Shown here: positions 9,056-18,503 of the stretch, piece after piece
Layout of the letters: every line of letters begins with the position of its first letter
Position numbering within the stretch: position 1 is the stretch's first letter
Assembly: GCA_964413535.1 (NCBI GenBank)
Contig: CAYPTB010000021.1
Span: 62,001 to 126,000, forward strand
Source: CAYPTB01 sp964413535
GTDB lineage: Bacteria > Planctomycetota > UBA1135 > GCA-002686595
Direction of reading: 5' to 3'
Length of the DNA: 64,000 bases
The notes under the pieces: generated by a model
Told to the model about the DNA's origin: nothing
The model's database searches: none
What the model saw: only the letters and a program-made list of their open reading frames with translations
Made by a program: the position numbers and the translations under genes

Positions 9056-10591
9056 GTGGAGCGAAGTTCGGGGGACGCGCCTCCGGTGTCGAAGCTCTCT
9101 GCGCGCCACATCGGCGAGCTGGTCGCCGAGCTCCGCCCGCTCCTCGTCGGGCGCACCGTCCTGGACGTGCAGGCGCTGCCGCCCCGCGACCTCTTGCTCG
9201 TCTTCGCGTCGAAGGAGCGCGACGAGCGCGTCCTGCGGCTGTGCCTCTCCGTCGATCCCGACGCCGCTCGCGTCCACTTGCAGTCGGGACGCGTTCAGCG
9301 CTACGGCGGTCCCCCAGGCCCGTTCTACCAGCGCCTGGCGACCGAGCTCGGGAACGCGCGCTGCCTTGCCTTCGAGCAGGTCGCGGGCGACCGGATCGTC
9401 CGGCTCGACTTCGCGGCCCGACTCCCGCTCGCGCTCATGGTCGAGCTCGTCGGTCGCCACGGCAATCTCGTGCTGCTCGACGGCGACGGTCGCGTCCGCG
9501 ATCTGCTCGTCGAGCCGCCCCAGCGCGCAGGCGTGATCCCGCGTCTCGTTCGTGGCGAGCCGTGGAGGCCCGCGCCCGGAAGACCGCCGGCGGACGCAGG
9601 TCCCGCGCTGGAGGAGCTCCTTCCCAGACCGAGCGATCCCGCGTCGATCGCGCCCTTGTCGCAGCGCGTGGAGATCGCCCTCGGAGGACTGGCGCGCGAG
9701 CTGGAGCAGGAACGCGCGCGCAAGGGCCTGCGCGACCGACTCGAGCGCCAGCGCCAAGGCTGCGAGTCGCTGCTGCGCGGTCTCGTTCGCCGCCGCGCAT
9801 CGGTGCAGGAGGCCGAGCGCATCCGCATGGACGGCGAGCTGCTCAAGTCCGAGCTCGGGCGCATCCGCCGCGGCGAGCGCGAGGTGACGGTCGCCGACTG
9901 GTTCGGGAACGGAGAGCCACGGCGCATCGTCCTCGACCCGAAGCTCTCCGCGCACGAGAACCTCGAGCACCTGTTCGCCCGCTACCACAAGCTCGTGCGG
10001 GCGCGCGAAGCGGTCGACCGCGAGGAAGAGCTCGCCCGCGCGCGTCTCGAGCTCCTCGGCGCGCTGAGCGAGCGCGTGGCGCACGAGGACGCCCAAGAGC
10101 TCGAGCGCGAAGCCATCGACGCCGGTCTCCTTGCACCCCGGCAGCGCAAGACGCATCGCGACCCCGCGGCCACGAGCGCGCGTCTGCCCTATCGGCGCTA
10201 CGTGGGCCTGCACGGCGGCGAGATCCGGGTCGGGCGCAGCGCGCGCGACAACGACGCGTTGTGCTCGCGCCACTCGCGCGGCAACGACCTGTGGTTGCAC
10301 ACGGCCGACGCTCCGGGGTCCCACGTCGTCCTGCGGCTCGAGAAGGATCGCGATCCCGATCCCGAGGAGGTGCTGGACGCTGCGCACCTCGCGATCCACT
10401 TCTCGCCGTTGCGCGGGGCACGCCGGGCAGAAGTCCACGTCGCGCGCCGCAAGGAGGTCCACAAACCGCGCGGGGCTCCACCCGGGCTCGTGACGCTCTC
10501 GGGGGGCAAGACGAAGAGCATCGCAGTCGAGCCCGCGCGCCTGGCGCGCCTGCTCGCGGGCGAGGGACGCGGCGGCGGCTCGCCCGCGTAG
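9056..10591 (+). CDS. rqcH: RqcH/NFACT family ribosome-associated quality control protein
   Basis: About 511 residues. The N-terminal NFACT-N domain is followed by a helix-rich charged middle (roughly residues 200-370, coiled coil) and a C-terminal NFACT-R domain with GGEIRVGRSARDNDALCSRH, then RGNDLWLHTADAPGSHVVLR, the family signature. RqcH binds split 50S subunits carrying stalled peptidyl-tRNA and adds alanine tails. Two GTG starts are possible (9056 and 9086), 5 or 35 bases after the ndk stop. Older annotations call this fibronectin-binding protein A. Confidence 0.88.
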   Translation: MERSSGDAPPVSKLSARHIGELVAELRPLLVGRTVLDVQALPPRDLLLVFASKERDERVLRLCLSVDPDAARVHLQSGRVQRYGGPPGPFYQRLATELGNARCLAFEQVAGDRIVRLDFAARLPLALMVELVGRHGNLVLLDGDGRVRDLLVEPPQRAGVIPRLVRGEPWRPAPGRPPADAGPALEELLPRPSDPASIAPLSQRVEIALGGLARELEQERARKGLRDRLERQRQGCESLLRGLVRRRASVQEAERIRMDGELLKSELGRIRRGEREVTVADWFGNGEPRRIVLDPKLSAHENLEHLFARYHKLVRAREAVDREEELARARLELLGALSERVAHEDAQELEREAIDAGLLAPRQRKTHRDPAATSARLPYRRYVGLHGGEIRVGRSARDNDALCSRHSRGNDLWLHTADAPGSHVVLRLEKDRDPDPEEVLDAAHLAIHFSPLRGARRAEVHVARRKEVHKPRGAPPGLVTLSGGKTKSIAVEPARLARLLAGEGRGGGSPA

Positions 10592-10624
10592 TCGAGTCGG
10601 AACGAGCGGGATAGGATGCTTCCC

Positions 10625-11608
10625 ATGCACCCGACGTCCTCCGCCTTCGCCCTGTGCTCGCTCCTCTCGGCGGGCCTGTTGCTCGCCGCCTGCAAGAGCG
10701 CGGACACGGACAAGCTCGACATCTACGTCAATTCCGCCTACGTCCACTGGGATCAGGGAGACATCGACCGGGCGCAGTCCCAAGCGCTCAAAGGGCTCGC
10801 GATCGACCGCAAGAACGGCCCGCTCAACTTGATGATGGGCTGGATCCTTTTGCGCCGCGACAACCGCGACGACCTGTTGCGCGCGGAACAGGTCTTTCGC
10901 CGCGTGATCGACGAGGACGAGGACCCGCGCGCCCTGCAAGGGCTGGCGGCGACGCAGGAGCGGCTCGCCACCCTGTATCGGGAAGCCGCGGATCTCGTGC
11001 TGAGCGGCGAGCGCAAGACGGCGAGCTCCGACGTCGCGGCGCGCGCCGGTGAGCTGCGCGCGGAAGCGAACGCGCGCGCCGGCGAAGCCCTCTCGCTCTA
11101 CCAGCGCGTCCTCGAGGAGCGTCCCGATTTCATCAAGGCGCTGAACGGCGCCATGCGCACGACGGCCGCCCTCGAAGACTGGGACGCGAGCCTCGCCTGG
11201 TCCGCGCGCCTGATCGAGACGGTCCGTTCCGAACAGACCTACTGGGTCTCGATCCTCCAGCGAGAGAACATCGCGCCGCGCGAGGAGCAGGACCTGAGGA
11301 AGCAGGTCGAGAACGCCACCCAACTGCTCGTCGACACGCACCTGTTCGCCGCGAACCTGCTGCACGACCTGGGCAGGGAGGCGGAGGCGCTGGAGCACCT
11401 CGACCAGACCGTGGCGCTCGACCCTTTCCTCCCGGAAGCCTACTCGCTGCGCGCGCAGGCCTTCTTCGGGCGGGGTCGGCTGTCGGAGGCGGTCGCCGAC
11501 CTCGACCGCTTCCTCAAGATGTCGGACAAGCCGTTCGAGCACCCCGACATCCGCCGCGCCCTCGATCTCCGCACCGATTGGTCGCGCCAACTCGTCCAGG
11601 CGCAGTGA
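10625..11608 (+). CDS. TPR-containing lipoprotein
   Basis: About 327 residues (an alternative ATG lies at 10616). The N terminus is a lipoprotein signal peptide with lipobox LLAAC. The rest is helical TPR repeats: AYVHWDQGDIDRAQSQALKG, ALSLYQRVLEERPDFIKAL, NLLHDLGREAEALEHLDQTV and YSLRAQAFFGRGRLSEAVAD. It is probably an outer- or inner-membrane-attached scaffold; the partner is unknown. A GC-rich hairpin follows the stop. Confidence 0.8.
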   Translation: MHPTSSAFALCSLLSAGLLLAACKSADTDKLDIYVNSAYVHWDQGDIDRAQSQALKGLAIDRKNGPLNLMMGWILLRRDNRDDLLRAEQVFRRVIDEDEDPRALQGLAATQERLATLYREAADLVLSGERKTASSDVAARAGELRAEANARAGEALSLYQRVLEERPDFIKALNGAMRTTAALEDWDASLAWSARLIETVRSEQTYWVSILQRENIAPREEQDLRKQVENATQLLVDTHLFAANLLHDLGREAEALEHLDQTVALDPFLPEAYSLRAQAFFGRGRLSEAVADLDRFLKMSDKPFEHPDIRRALDLRTDWSRQLVQAQ

Positions 11609-11615
11609 CACGTCC

Positions 11616-11633
11616 AGCGCGCTCCGGCGCGCT
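11616..11633. terminator. Hairpin between two convergent genes
   Basis: A perfect 7-base stem (AGCGCGC / GCGCGCT) with a TCCG tetraloop fills the 37-base gap between the TPR lipoprotein (ends 11608) and the convergent PDZ gene (ends 11646). There is no clear T tract. It probably ends transcription in both directions. Confidence 0.55.
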
Positions 11634-11645
11634 TCCGGGGTGCGT

Positions 11646-12809
11646 TTACTCCTCGCGCGGCGACTCGATCGGGCGCGGCGCTTCCGCGGGCATCCACGTC
11701 TGGCGCCGGCGGTCCCCGAAGCCGTCGTACCACACGACCGTCACCTCGCCGTCGCTCGGTCGCGTTCCGAGGATCTGAGAGATCTGCTCGAGCGAGCGCA
11801 GCTCGTTGCCGTTGAGCTCCACGAGGACGTTCCCGCGTGCGATCCCGAGCACGTGCGCGATCGTGCCCGGCATCGTTCCGTGCACGACGAGTCCGGTGCC
11901 CGGCGCCAGCCCGAGCTGCGTCGAGAGCGCCGGCGACGGCGCCGCCACGTAGACCCCGAGGACGTCCGTCCGGATCGGGCGAGCCGAGCCGGGCTCCGGA
12001 ATCGGCGCGCCGCGGCGGAGCAGGTCGAGGCCTTCGAAGAGCTGCTCGAACTCGAGGCGCATGCCGTCGACGTCGAGCAACGGGGCGTTGGGTCCCATGT
12101 GGAGGCGCAGCGACCCGTTCCCGATCTCGCCCTCGAGCTCCGGATGGGCTTCGAGCAGGGCCTCGAGGCTCTCGGCCTCGTACTCGCGCGTCGTCTCTTC
12201 GCCGTCCACCGTCTCGGTCACGACGACCTCGACTCCGTCCGGCGTCTCTTCGATCGCCACGCTTCGGCTCTGCGAGGAACCGTGCGGCGCAGGCGGAACC
12301 TGGAGCGTCGAGAAGCCCCGGCCGATCCTCCCGCGCAGGCGCTCCACGCGCCCCAGGAAGTCGTCGAAGGCGTCGTCTTGCAGCGAGAAGGTCGGCCCGC
12401 GGAGGAGCGGACCCGCGGCCTTGTTCGCCCCGCTCGCCCCGCGCCGCTCCACCTCGCGCAGCGCGAGCCGCGCCGTCCACGTGAGCTCCGGATCGGTCGT
12501 ATCGGTCGTATCGGTCGCGCGCTCGCGCAGCCAAGCCCGCGCGCGATCATCGCGCCGCGCCAGGGCCACGAGCTCTGCGAAGTTCTTCTCGCGCAGGTCG
12601 AGGTCCAAATCGGTCAGCCGTGCGAGCCACTCGTCGGGCGAGAACTCGCGCGCCTCTTCCCCGGGGGCGAGGGGAGCGACCTGGATCAGTCGCCCCGCGC
12701 TCCCTCCCTTCGACTGCGACTGCGACTGCCTGCCCTGGGCGCTCGCGTAGGGAATCGATATCGCGGCCACGGCCATCACCGTGCCGGCCATCCATGTCGT
12801 GCGTTTCAT
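11646..12809 (-). CDS. Secreted PDZ-domain protein
   Basis: 387 residues with a signal peptide (MKRTTWMAGTVMAVAAISIP, then YASAQ). The middle is charged and helical. The C-terminal 120 or so residues form a PDZ domain (GVYVAAPSPALSTQLGLAPG, then GLVVHGTMPGTIAHVLGIARGN, and VLVELNGNELRSLEQISQIL). No protease catalytic triad is visible, so it is a peptide-binding module rather than a complete HtrA. It is the third gene after the sigma and anti-sigma genes, which suggests an envelope-stress sensor or partner (inference). Confidence 0.82.
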   Translation of the reverse strand: MKRTTWMAGTVMAVAAISIPYASAQGRQSQSQSKGGSAGRLIQVAPLAPGEEAREFSPDEWLARLTDLDLDLREKNFAELVALARRDDRARAWLRERATDTTDTTDPELTWTARLALREVERRGASGANKAAGPLLRGPTFSLQDDAFDDFLGRVERLRGRIGRGFSTLQVPPAPHGSSQSRSVAIEETPDGVEVVVTETVDGEETTREYEAESLEALLEAHPELEGEIGNGSLRLHMGPNAPLLDVDGMRLEFEQLFEGLDLLRRGAPIPEPGSARPIRTDVLGVYVAAPSPALSTQLGLAPGTGLVVHGTMPGTIAHVLGIARGNVLVELNGNELRSLEQISQILGTRPSDGEVTVVWYDGFGDRRRQTWMPAEAPRPIESPREE

Positions 12810-12852
12810 CGTTCGGTCTCCTGCTCGAGACGCTGCGCGACGCGCGTCTCCC

Positions 12853-13545
12853 TCAGCGCAATCGGCGCCCGTTGACCACCTCGTAGGCGTCGTCGAAGGG
12901 TGTGCCCGGATCTCCCTTCCCCTCGACGTGTTCGCGCCAGGCTCGCTCGCGCAGACTCTCCTCGCCCTGGAGCACGGGACGCAAGAGCGTCCCGTTGCCG
13001 GCGACCGCATCGGCCGACACCGGCTCGAAGGAGAAGCCGGGGAGCGGTTGCTCGGGGGTGGCGATAGGGGTCGTGACGGGGACGAACCTCGGTTCGGCGC
13101 GCAGGAAAGGAAGGGCGAAGAGCCACAATGCCGCCGCGGCCGCCGCCAGTCCGGCCCACACGAGCCGCCGTCCCACGCGCGACGAGCTGACCTGAACGAT
13201 CCGTGCACCCGAGCTCGACTGCGCCTCTCGGTTCGCCGCGGATCGTCGATCGGACGCGGCGCGGGCGCCTTGCCCCGAGTCGCGTAGAGTGGCACCGACG
13301 AGCCGCCCTTCGCTGACGAGGCGCGAGCGGATGCCGGGCCACAGATCGAGTTCCTCGGCGTCCGCGTCGACCGCCGCACGCAGATAGAGCTCGCGCGCGC
13401 GCGTCGTTTCGCCGAGGGCCGTTCTGCAGGGGGCGCAGAGCGAGAGGTGGCGCTTCGCGGACGACGCCTGAGAGGGCTCCAGCTCGCCTCCGACGAAGAG
13501 GTGCAGATTCTGACGGGTCTCGGCGCAGTCGGTCATAGCTGTCAT
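12853..13545 (-). CDS. Zinc-finger anti-sigma factor (RseA/RsrA type)
   Basis: 230 residues. The N terminus has a putative zinc-binding anti-sigma motif H33-x3-C37-x2-C40 (HLSLCAPC), then one membrane helix at about 128-148, then a periplasmic tail. This is the usual plan of a membrane anti-sigma factor that binds the ECF sigma factor encoded 27 bases upstream. Regulation of release (proteolysis or redox) cannot be read from the sequence. Confidence 0.85.
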   Translation of the reverse strand: MTAMTDCAETRQNLHLFVGGELEPSQASSAKRHLSLCAPCRTALGETTRARELYLRAAVDADAEELDLWPGIRSRLVSEGRLVGATLRDSGQGARAASDRRSAANREAQSSSGARIVQVSSSRVGRRLVWAGLAAAAAALWLFALPFLRAEPRFVPVTTPIATPEQPLPGFSFEPVSADAVAGNGTLLRPVLQGEESLRERAWREHVEGKGDPGTPFDDAYEVVNGRRLR

Positions 13546-13572
13546 TTCGATGCGGGTGGTGCCGTCGACTCT

Positions 13573-14301
13573 CTACGGGTCGAGCTCCGGGGAGTTGGCC
13601 CCGGCGTCCGCCGGTCGCGCCGGGTCGCCCCCCTCGGAGAGCAAGCCCGCGCGCCCCGCCATGCGCTCCCGGCGAGCCCATTCCTCCTGGAAGAGCTTTC
13701 TCCCCCGGTGCAGCCGCCAGCGCACGGTCACGTGCGTCGCTCCCACGATCTCGGCGATCTCCGTGCACGGGAGGCCTTCGAGCTCGCGCAGCGTCAGGAC
13801 GGAGCGGAAGTGCGGAGCCAGACTGTCGATGCAGGCGCGCACGCGCGCCGCCGTCTCCTGGCTCTCGATCGGCTCGAAGGGCAGCACTCCGACGGAGTCC
13901 TCGAGGTCGAGCTCGGAATCCTCGTCCGCGCCCAGGGCCGCGGTGCTCACGGCCGGACGCCGGCGCCGCAACTGGTCGATGGCGAGGTTCGTGACGATGC
14001 GGTACAGCCAGGTCGTGAACTCGTGGCGGAAGTCGAAGCGATCGAGGCTGCGGAAGACGCGCAGGAACGCTTCCTGAGCCAGGTCGAGCGCGTCCTCGCG
14101 GCTCGGGACCAGGTTCCGGGCGACGCGGTAGGCGCGCCGCTCGTGGCGCCGCACGAGCGCGGCGAAGGCCCTTTCCTCCCCCGTCTGGGCCGCGCGGATC
14201 AGCTCGTGGTCGGAAGGCTCCGCCAACCCTTCGGAGGCCGTGCCGTCCCCGGCGCCCGCGGGCGGACCCCAATCGATGGAGGAGCGGCTGGTGCTGGACA
14301 T
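13573..14301 (-). CDS. ECF-type RNA polymerase sigma factor
   Basis: 242 residues. Region 2 is clear (AFAALVRRHERRAYRVARNL, then EDALDLAQEAFLRVFRSLDR and FTTWLYRIVTNLAIDQLRRR), and region 4 carries the HTH (LRELEGLPCTEIAEIVGATH, then VTVRWRLHRGRKLFQEEW). Regions 1.1 and 3 are missing, as in ECF sigma factors. It heads a three-gene operon with its anti-sigma factor and a PDZ protein. Confidence 0.92.
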   Translation of the reverse strand: MSSTSRSSIDWGPPAGAGDGTASEGLAEPSDHELIRAAQTGEERAFAALVRRHERRAYRVARNLVPSREDALDLAQEAFLRVFRSLDRFDFRHEFTTWLYRIVTNLAIDQLRRRRPAVSTAALGADEDSELDLEDSVGVLPFEPIESQETAARVRACIDSLAPHFRSVLTLRELEGLPCTEIAEIVGATHVTVRWRLHRGRKLFQEEWARRERMAGRAGLLSEGGDPARPADAGANSPELDP

Positions 14302-14409
14302 GGGAAGGGGGAGCCGAAAGGAGCAGGGCGGGCGGCCCGAGCATACGAGCCCCGATCGGCCGGCGTTGGGCTCGCTTCGGCGCAGGTGGCTCGCACGACC
14401 CGATCTCGA

Positions 14410-15393
14410 TTATCGATCGTCGGAGCGGCCGGCGGAAGGGGGCGCGGGGAAGCGGCCCTCGATCGCCGCCATCGAGCGGTACTTGTGGTAGCGCGCCGCC
14501 ACGAGCGCGTCCACGGGCACGGCCGCGAGTTCGTCGAGCGCGGCCACGATCGCGCGCTTGACCTCGCGCATGGCGTCCTCGGGCGCGCGGTGCGCTCCGC
14601 CGGGCGGCTCCGCGATGATCCCGTCGATCACGCCCAGGCGCAGGAGGTCGTTTCCCGTCAGCTTCAGCGCCTCGGCCGCGTCGGGGGAGCGCTCGCCGTC
14701 CTTCCACAGGATCGCGGCGCAGCCTTCCGGGCTGATCACGGAGTAGTAGGCGTACTCCATCATCAGGACGCGGTCGCCCACGCCGATCCCGAGCGCCCCG
14801 CCCGACCCGCCCTCGCCGATGACGATCACGAGGATCGGCACGCGCAGGGAGAACATCGCCAGGATGTTCTCGGCGATGGCCATGGCCTGGCCGCGCTCCT
14901 CGGCGCCGATCCCGGGATAGGCCCCGGGCGTGTTGACCAAGCTCACGATCGGAAGGCCCATCTTCTCGGCCAGGCGCATCTTGCGCAGCGCCTTGCGGTA
15001 GCCCTCCGGGTGCGCGCAGCCGAAGTTGCACTCGAGCCGCTCCTTGGTCGTGCGGCCCTTCCTGTGGGCGACGAGCAGGAAACGCCGGTCGGCGATCGTC
15101 GCGAGGCCGGTGACGATCGCGCGGTCGTCGCCGAAGGCGCGGTCGCCGTGCAGCTCGAAAAAGTCGTCGAGGATCGTGGCGACGTAGTCGGCGGCCACGG
15201 GGCGCTTGGGATGCCGCGCGACGTTGACCCGATCCCAGGCGCCGATGTCGGCATAGGTCTTCTCGATCTTCGACTTGAGCCGCTGCTGGAGGGCTTCGAT
15301 CTCGCTCGAGATGTCGAGCTTCGTCGTCTGTGAAAGGGACTCGAGCTCGGCGATCTTGGCCTCGATCTCTTCGATCGGGCGCTCGAAGGCCAT
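14410..15393 (-). CDS. accA: Acetyl-CoA carboxylase carboxyltransferase alpha subunit
   Basis: 327 residues from ATG at 15393 (AFERPIEEIEAKIAELESL). Carboxyltransferase motifs are present: HRKGRTTKERLECNFGCAHP, EGYRKALRKMRLAEKMGLPI, NTPGAYPGIGAEERGQA and IGEGGSGGALGIGVGD. The subunit moves the carboxyl group from biotin to acetyl-CoA in fatty-acid synthesis. A TTG at 15438 with a strong GGAGGGACGAGG upstream is an alternative start that adds 15 residues. The partner accD is not in the window. Confidence 0.94.
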   Translation of the reverse strand: MAFERPIEEIEAKIAELESLSQTTKLDISSEIEALQQRLKSKIEKTYADIGAWDRVNVARHPKRPVAADYVATILDDFFELHGDRAFGDDRAIVTGLATIADRRFLLVAHRKGRTTKERLECNFGCAHPEGYRKALRKMRLAEKMGLPIVSLVNTPGAYPGIGAEERGQAMAIAENILAMFSLRVPILVIVIGEGGSGGALGIGVGDRVLMMEYAYYSVISPEGCAAILWKDGERSPDAAEALKLTGNDLLRLGVIDGIIAEPPGGAHRAPEDAMREVKRAIVAALDELAAVPVDALVAARYHKYRSMAAIEGRFPAPPSAGRSDDR

Positions 15394-15560
15394 GCCGCTC
15401 GCACCGCCCTCGCTCGAACTCTTGGGCTTCTCGCTCAACCTCGTCCCTCCCCGTCGGAAGCGGTCCAGAGTCTCGGACGGAGAGACCTTTGGCAAGTAGG
15501 GGGAGCGCACACGTTGGGCTCGAAGCGGGTCGTGGATACCATGGGAGCCCCCAAGCCCCG

Positions 15561-18503
15561 ATGACCGCCACCTCCACGACTCTGCCCGATGCCTGGCGCG
15601 TAGAGGTGTTCCGCGCGCCCGGATTCGACGATCCCGAGGGCGCACACGCGCTCGCCAGCGTGCGCGAGCTCGGCATCCGATCCCTCTCGGACGTCCGAAT
15701 GGGACGCGGGACGCTGCTCTCGCCGACGTTCCGGCGCGAGGCCGTCCTCCGGATCGCCGCCGAGCTCCTGGCCGATCCGGTCGTCGACCGCTTTCGCATC
15801 ACGGCCCCGCGCGCCGCGCCGAGCCGCAGCGCGTCGCACACGATCCTCGTCGCTCCCCGACCCGGAGTCATGGATCCCGTCGCCGGCACGGTGCGCGACG
15901 TGCTGCGGCGCACGGAGCGGGCGCCCTCCCAGGGCGACCTCGCCGTCCAGACCTTCCGCGCCTTCGAGCTCGAGGGCGAGCCCAGCGCCGACGAGCTCGC
16001 CCGCATCGCGCGCGCCCTCGCCAACGAGACCGTCGAGACGCTCGCCATCGACCACGAGGGGCTCGCGTTCGGCCTCCCCGCCGTGCCCGGTCGCCGCGGC
16101 CGCCTCGAGGTCCCGCTCGCGTCCGCGGACGACGCAGAGCTCGCTCACATCAGCCGCCAGGGCGAGCTCTCGCTCAGCGTCCTCGAGATGCGCGCCATTC
16201 GCGACCACTTCGCCGAGCTCGCGCGCGAGCCGACCGCCTGCGAGCTCGAGACCCTGGCGCAGACCTGGAGCGAGCACTGCAAGCACAAGACGCTCACGGG
16301 CAGGATCCGCTTCACGTGGCCGGACGGACGCGTCGAGGAGATCGACAACCTCCTGAAGAGCACGATCGCGCGCGCCACGCACGAGCTCGGCCGGCCGTTC
16401 TGCGTGAGCGTCTTCGAGGACAACGCCGGGATCGTGACGTTCGACCGCGGCCACGACGTGTGCTTCAAGGTCGAGACGCACAATCACCCGAGCGCCATCG
16501 ATCCCTACGGCGGCGCGGGGACGGGCATCGGCGGCGTGATCCGCGACATCCTCGGAGCCGGGCTCGGAGCGAAGCCGATCGCGAACACCGATTGCTTCTT
16601 CGTCGGCCCGCAGGACGCGGACGAGGAGTCGCTCCCGAAAGGGACCTTGCACCCGCGCCGCATCCTGCGCGGCGTCGTCGCCGGCGTGCGCGACTACGGC
16701 AACCGCATGGGCATCCCCACCGTGAACGGCGGCGTGTGGTTCCACTCGGGCTACGTCGGGAACCCGCTCGTCTACTGCGGCACCGTGGGTATCCTGCCGC
16801 ACGCGTTCGCGAAGAAGGAGGTGCGGCCCGGCGACCTGGTCGTGAGCGTGGGCGGACGCACGGGACGCGACGGCATCCACGGCGCGACGTTCTCCTCCGC
16901 GGAGCTCTCGGAGGAATCGGAAGAGCTCTCCGCCTCCGCGGTGCAGATCGGCGATCCGATCACGGAGAAGCGCGTGCAGGACTGCCTGCTGCAAGCGCGC
17001 GATCGGCGGCTCTACCGCGGCGTCACCGACTGCGGCGCGGGCGGCTACTCCTCCGCCGTCGGCGAGATGGGCGAGCACACCGGCGCCGAGATCGAGCTCG
17101 ACTCGGTCCCGCTCAAGTACGAGGGGCTCGCCTCGCACGAGATCTGGATCAGCGAGGCGCAGGAGCGCATGGTGCTCGCCGTCCCGCCGGAGAACGAGAC
17201 GGAGCTCCTCGCCCTGTTCGCCGCCGAAGGCGTCGAGGCGTCCGTGATCGGGCGCTTCACCGACACGGGGCGCCTCGTGCTGCGCGACCGCGGCGAGCTC
17301 GTGGGCGAGCTCGACATGCGCTTCCTGCACGGCGGCTGTCCGCGCCCCCTGCGCGAAGCACTGTGGACGCCGCCCCCCTACTCCGATCCGGGCGTGCCGC
17401 CCTCCGCGGACTGCGGCGCGACGCTGCTCGCGCTGCTCTCCTCGCCCGACATCGCGAGCAAGGAGTGGATCGTGCGCCAGTACGACCACGAGGTGCAGGG
17501 CATGAGCGTCGTGAAGCCGCTCGTCGGCCCGCTCGGCGACGGTCCGGGCGACGCCGCCGTCCTGCAGCCCCTGGCGGAGAGCCGGCGCGGGCTCGTGATC
17601 GCCTGCGGCGCGAACCCGCGCTACGGATTGCTCGATCCGCGCGCGATGGCGCTCGCCGCGATCGACGAAGCGCTGCGCAACGCCGTCGCCGTGGGCGGTG
17701 ATCCCGACTGCGCGGCGATCCTCGACAACTTCAGTTGGGGCAACTGCGAGAAGCCCGATCGCCTGGGCGCGCTCGTCCTCGCCGCGCGCGCGTGCTACGA
17801 CGGGGCGCGGGCCTACGGCACGCCGTTCATCTCCGGCAAGGACAGCCTGAACAACGAGTACCGCGTGGGCGGCGTCTCCGTCCCCATTCCGCCCACCCTG
17901 CTCATCTCCTGTCTGGCGCAGATGCCGGACGTCGCGCGCGCGCAGACCATGGACGCGAAACGCGCCGGGGACAAGCTGTACCTCATCGGCGAGACGCGCG
18001 TGGAATTCGGCGGCTCGCACTACCTCGAGCTCGCTGGCGAGAGCGGCGGACGCGTGCCCGAGCCGGACCTCGAGCGCTCCCCGGGTTGGCTGCGCGCGCT
18101 CTTCCGCGCGCACCGCTCGGGACTCGTGCGCGCGGCGCACGATCTCTCGGAGGGCGGGCTCGGCGTGGCCGCGGCCGAGATGGCCTTCGCGGGGAACCTC
18201 GGAATCGAGCTCGACCTGGGGGCCGTCCCCGTCCACGGGCTCGGAGTTCGCGCGCCGAACGTCGATCCGGACGCCCTGCGACTCTTCTCCGAATCGACCA
18301 CGCGGCTGCTCGTCGAGGTCGCACCCGCCGACCTGGACGCGTTCCAGACCGTGCTCGACGGCGTCCCGCTGGCGTGCATCGGCCGGATCACGGAGGAGGA
18401 GCGGTTCGTCGTCGTCGGAACCGTGGGCCTGGTCGTCGTCGACCTCGCGCTCGAGGAGTTGCGGCGGGCCCACCGCGGCGAGTCCGCCGGAGGCGACGCA
18501 TGA
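15561..18503 (+). CDS. purL: FGAM synthase large subunit with PurS-like N terminus
   Basis: 980 residues, much longer than a small-type PurL (about 740). The first 200 or so residues look like a PurS-like linker region, then TWSEHCKHKTLTGRI and the catalytic FKVETHNHPSAIDPYGGAGTG appear. The C-terminal AIR-synthase-like half ends near residue 980. It makes FGAM from FGAR, glutamine-derived ammonia and ATP in purine synthesis. purQ follows with an ATGA overlap, so the two subunits are coupled. It is transcribed divergently from accA. Confidence 0.94.
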   Translation: MTATSTTLPDAWRVEVFRAPGFDDPEGAHALASVRELGIRSLSDVRMGRGTLLSPTFRREAVLRIAAELLADPVVDRFRITAPRAAPSRSASHTILVAPRPGVMDPVAGTVRDVLRRTERAPSQGDLAVQTFRAFELEGEPSADELARIARALANETVETLAIDHEGLAFGLPAVPGRRGRLEVPLASADDAELAHISRQGELSLSVLEMRAIRDHFAELAREPTACELETLAQTWSEHCKHKTLTGRIRFTWPDGRVEEIDNLLKSTIARATHELGRPFCVSVFEDNAGIVTFDRGHDVCFKVETHNHPSAIDPYGGAGTGIGGVIRDILGAGLGAKPIANTDCFFVGPQDADEESLPKGTLHPRRILRGVVAGVRDYGNRMGIPTVNGGVWFHSGYVGNPLVYCGTVGILPHAFAKKEVRPGDLVVSVGGRTGRDGIHGATFSSAELSEESEELSASAVQIGDPITEKRVQDCLLQARDRRLYRGVTDCGAGGYSSAVGEMGEHTGAEIELDSVPLKYEGLASHEIWISEAQERMVLAVPPENETELLALFAAEGVEASVIGRFTDTGRLVLRDRGELVGELDMRFLHGGCPRPLREALWTPPPYSDPGVPPSADCGATLLALLSSPDIASKEWIVRQYDHEVQGMSVVKPLVGPLGDGPGDAAVLQPLAESRRGLVIACGANPRYGLLDPRAMALAAIDEALRNAVAVGGDPDCAAILDNFSWGNCEKPDRLGALVLAARACYDGARAYGTPFISGKDSLNNEYRVGGVSVPIPPTLLISCLAQMPDVARAQTMDAKRAGDKLYLIGETRVEFGGSHYLELAGESGGRVPEPDLERSPGWLRALFRAHRSGLVRAAHDLSEGGLGVAAAEMAFAGNLGIELDLGAVPVHGLGVRAPNVDPDALRLFSESTTRLLVEVAPADLDAFQTVLDGVPLACIGRITEEERFVVVGTVGLVVVDLALEELRRAHRGESAGGDA

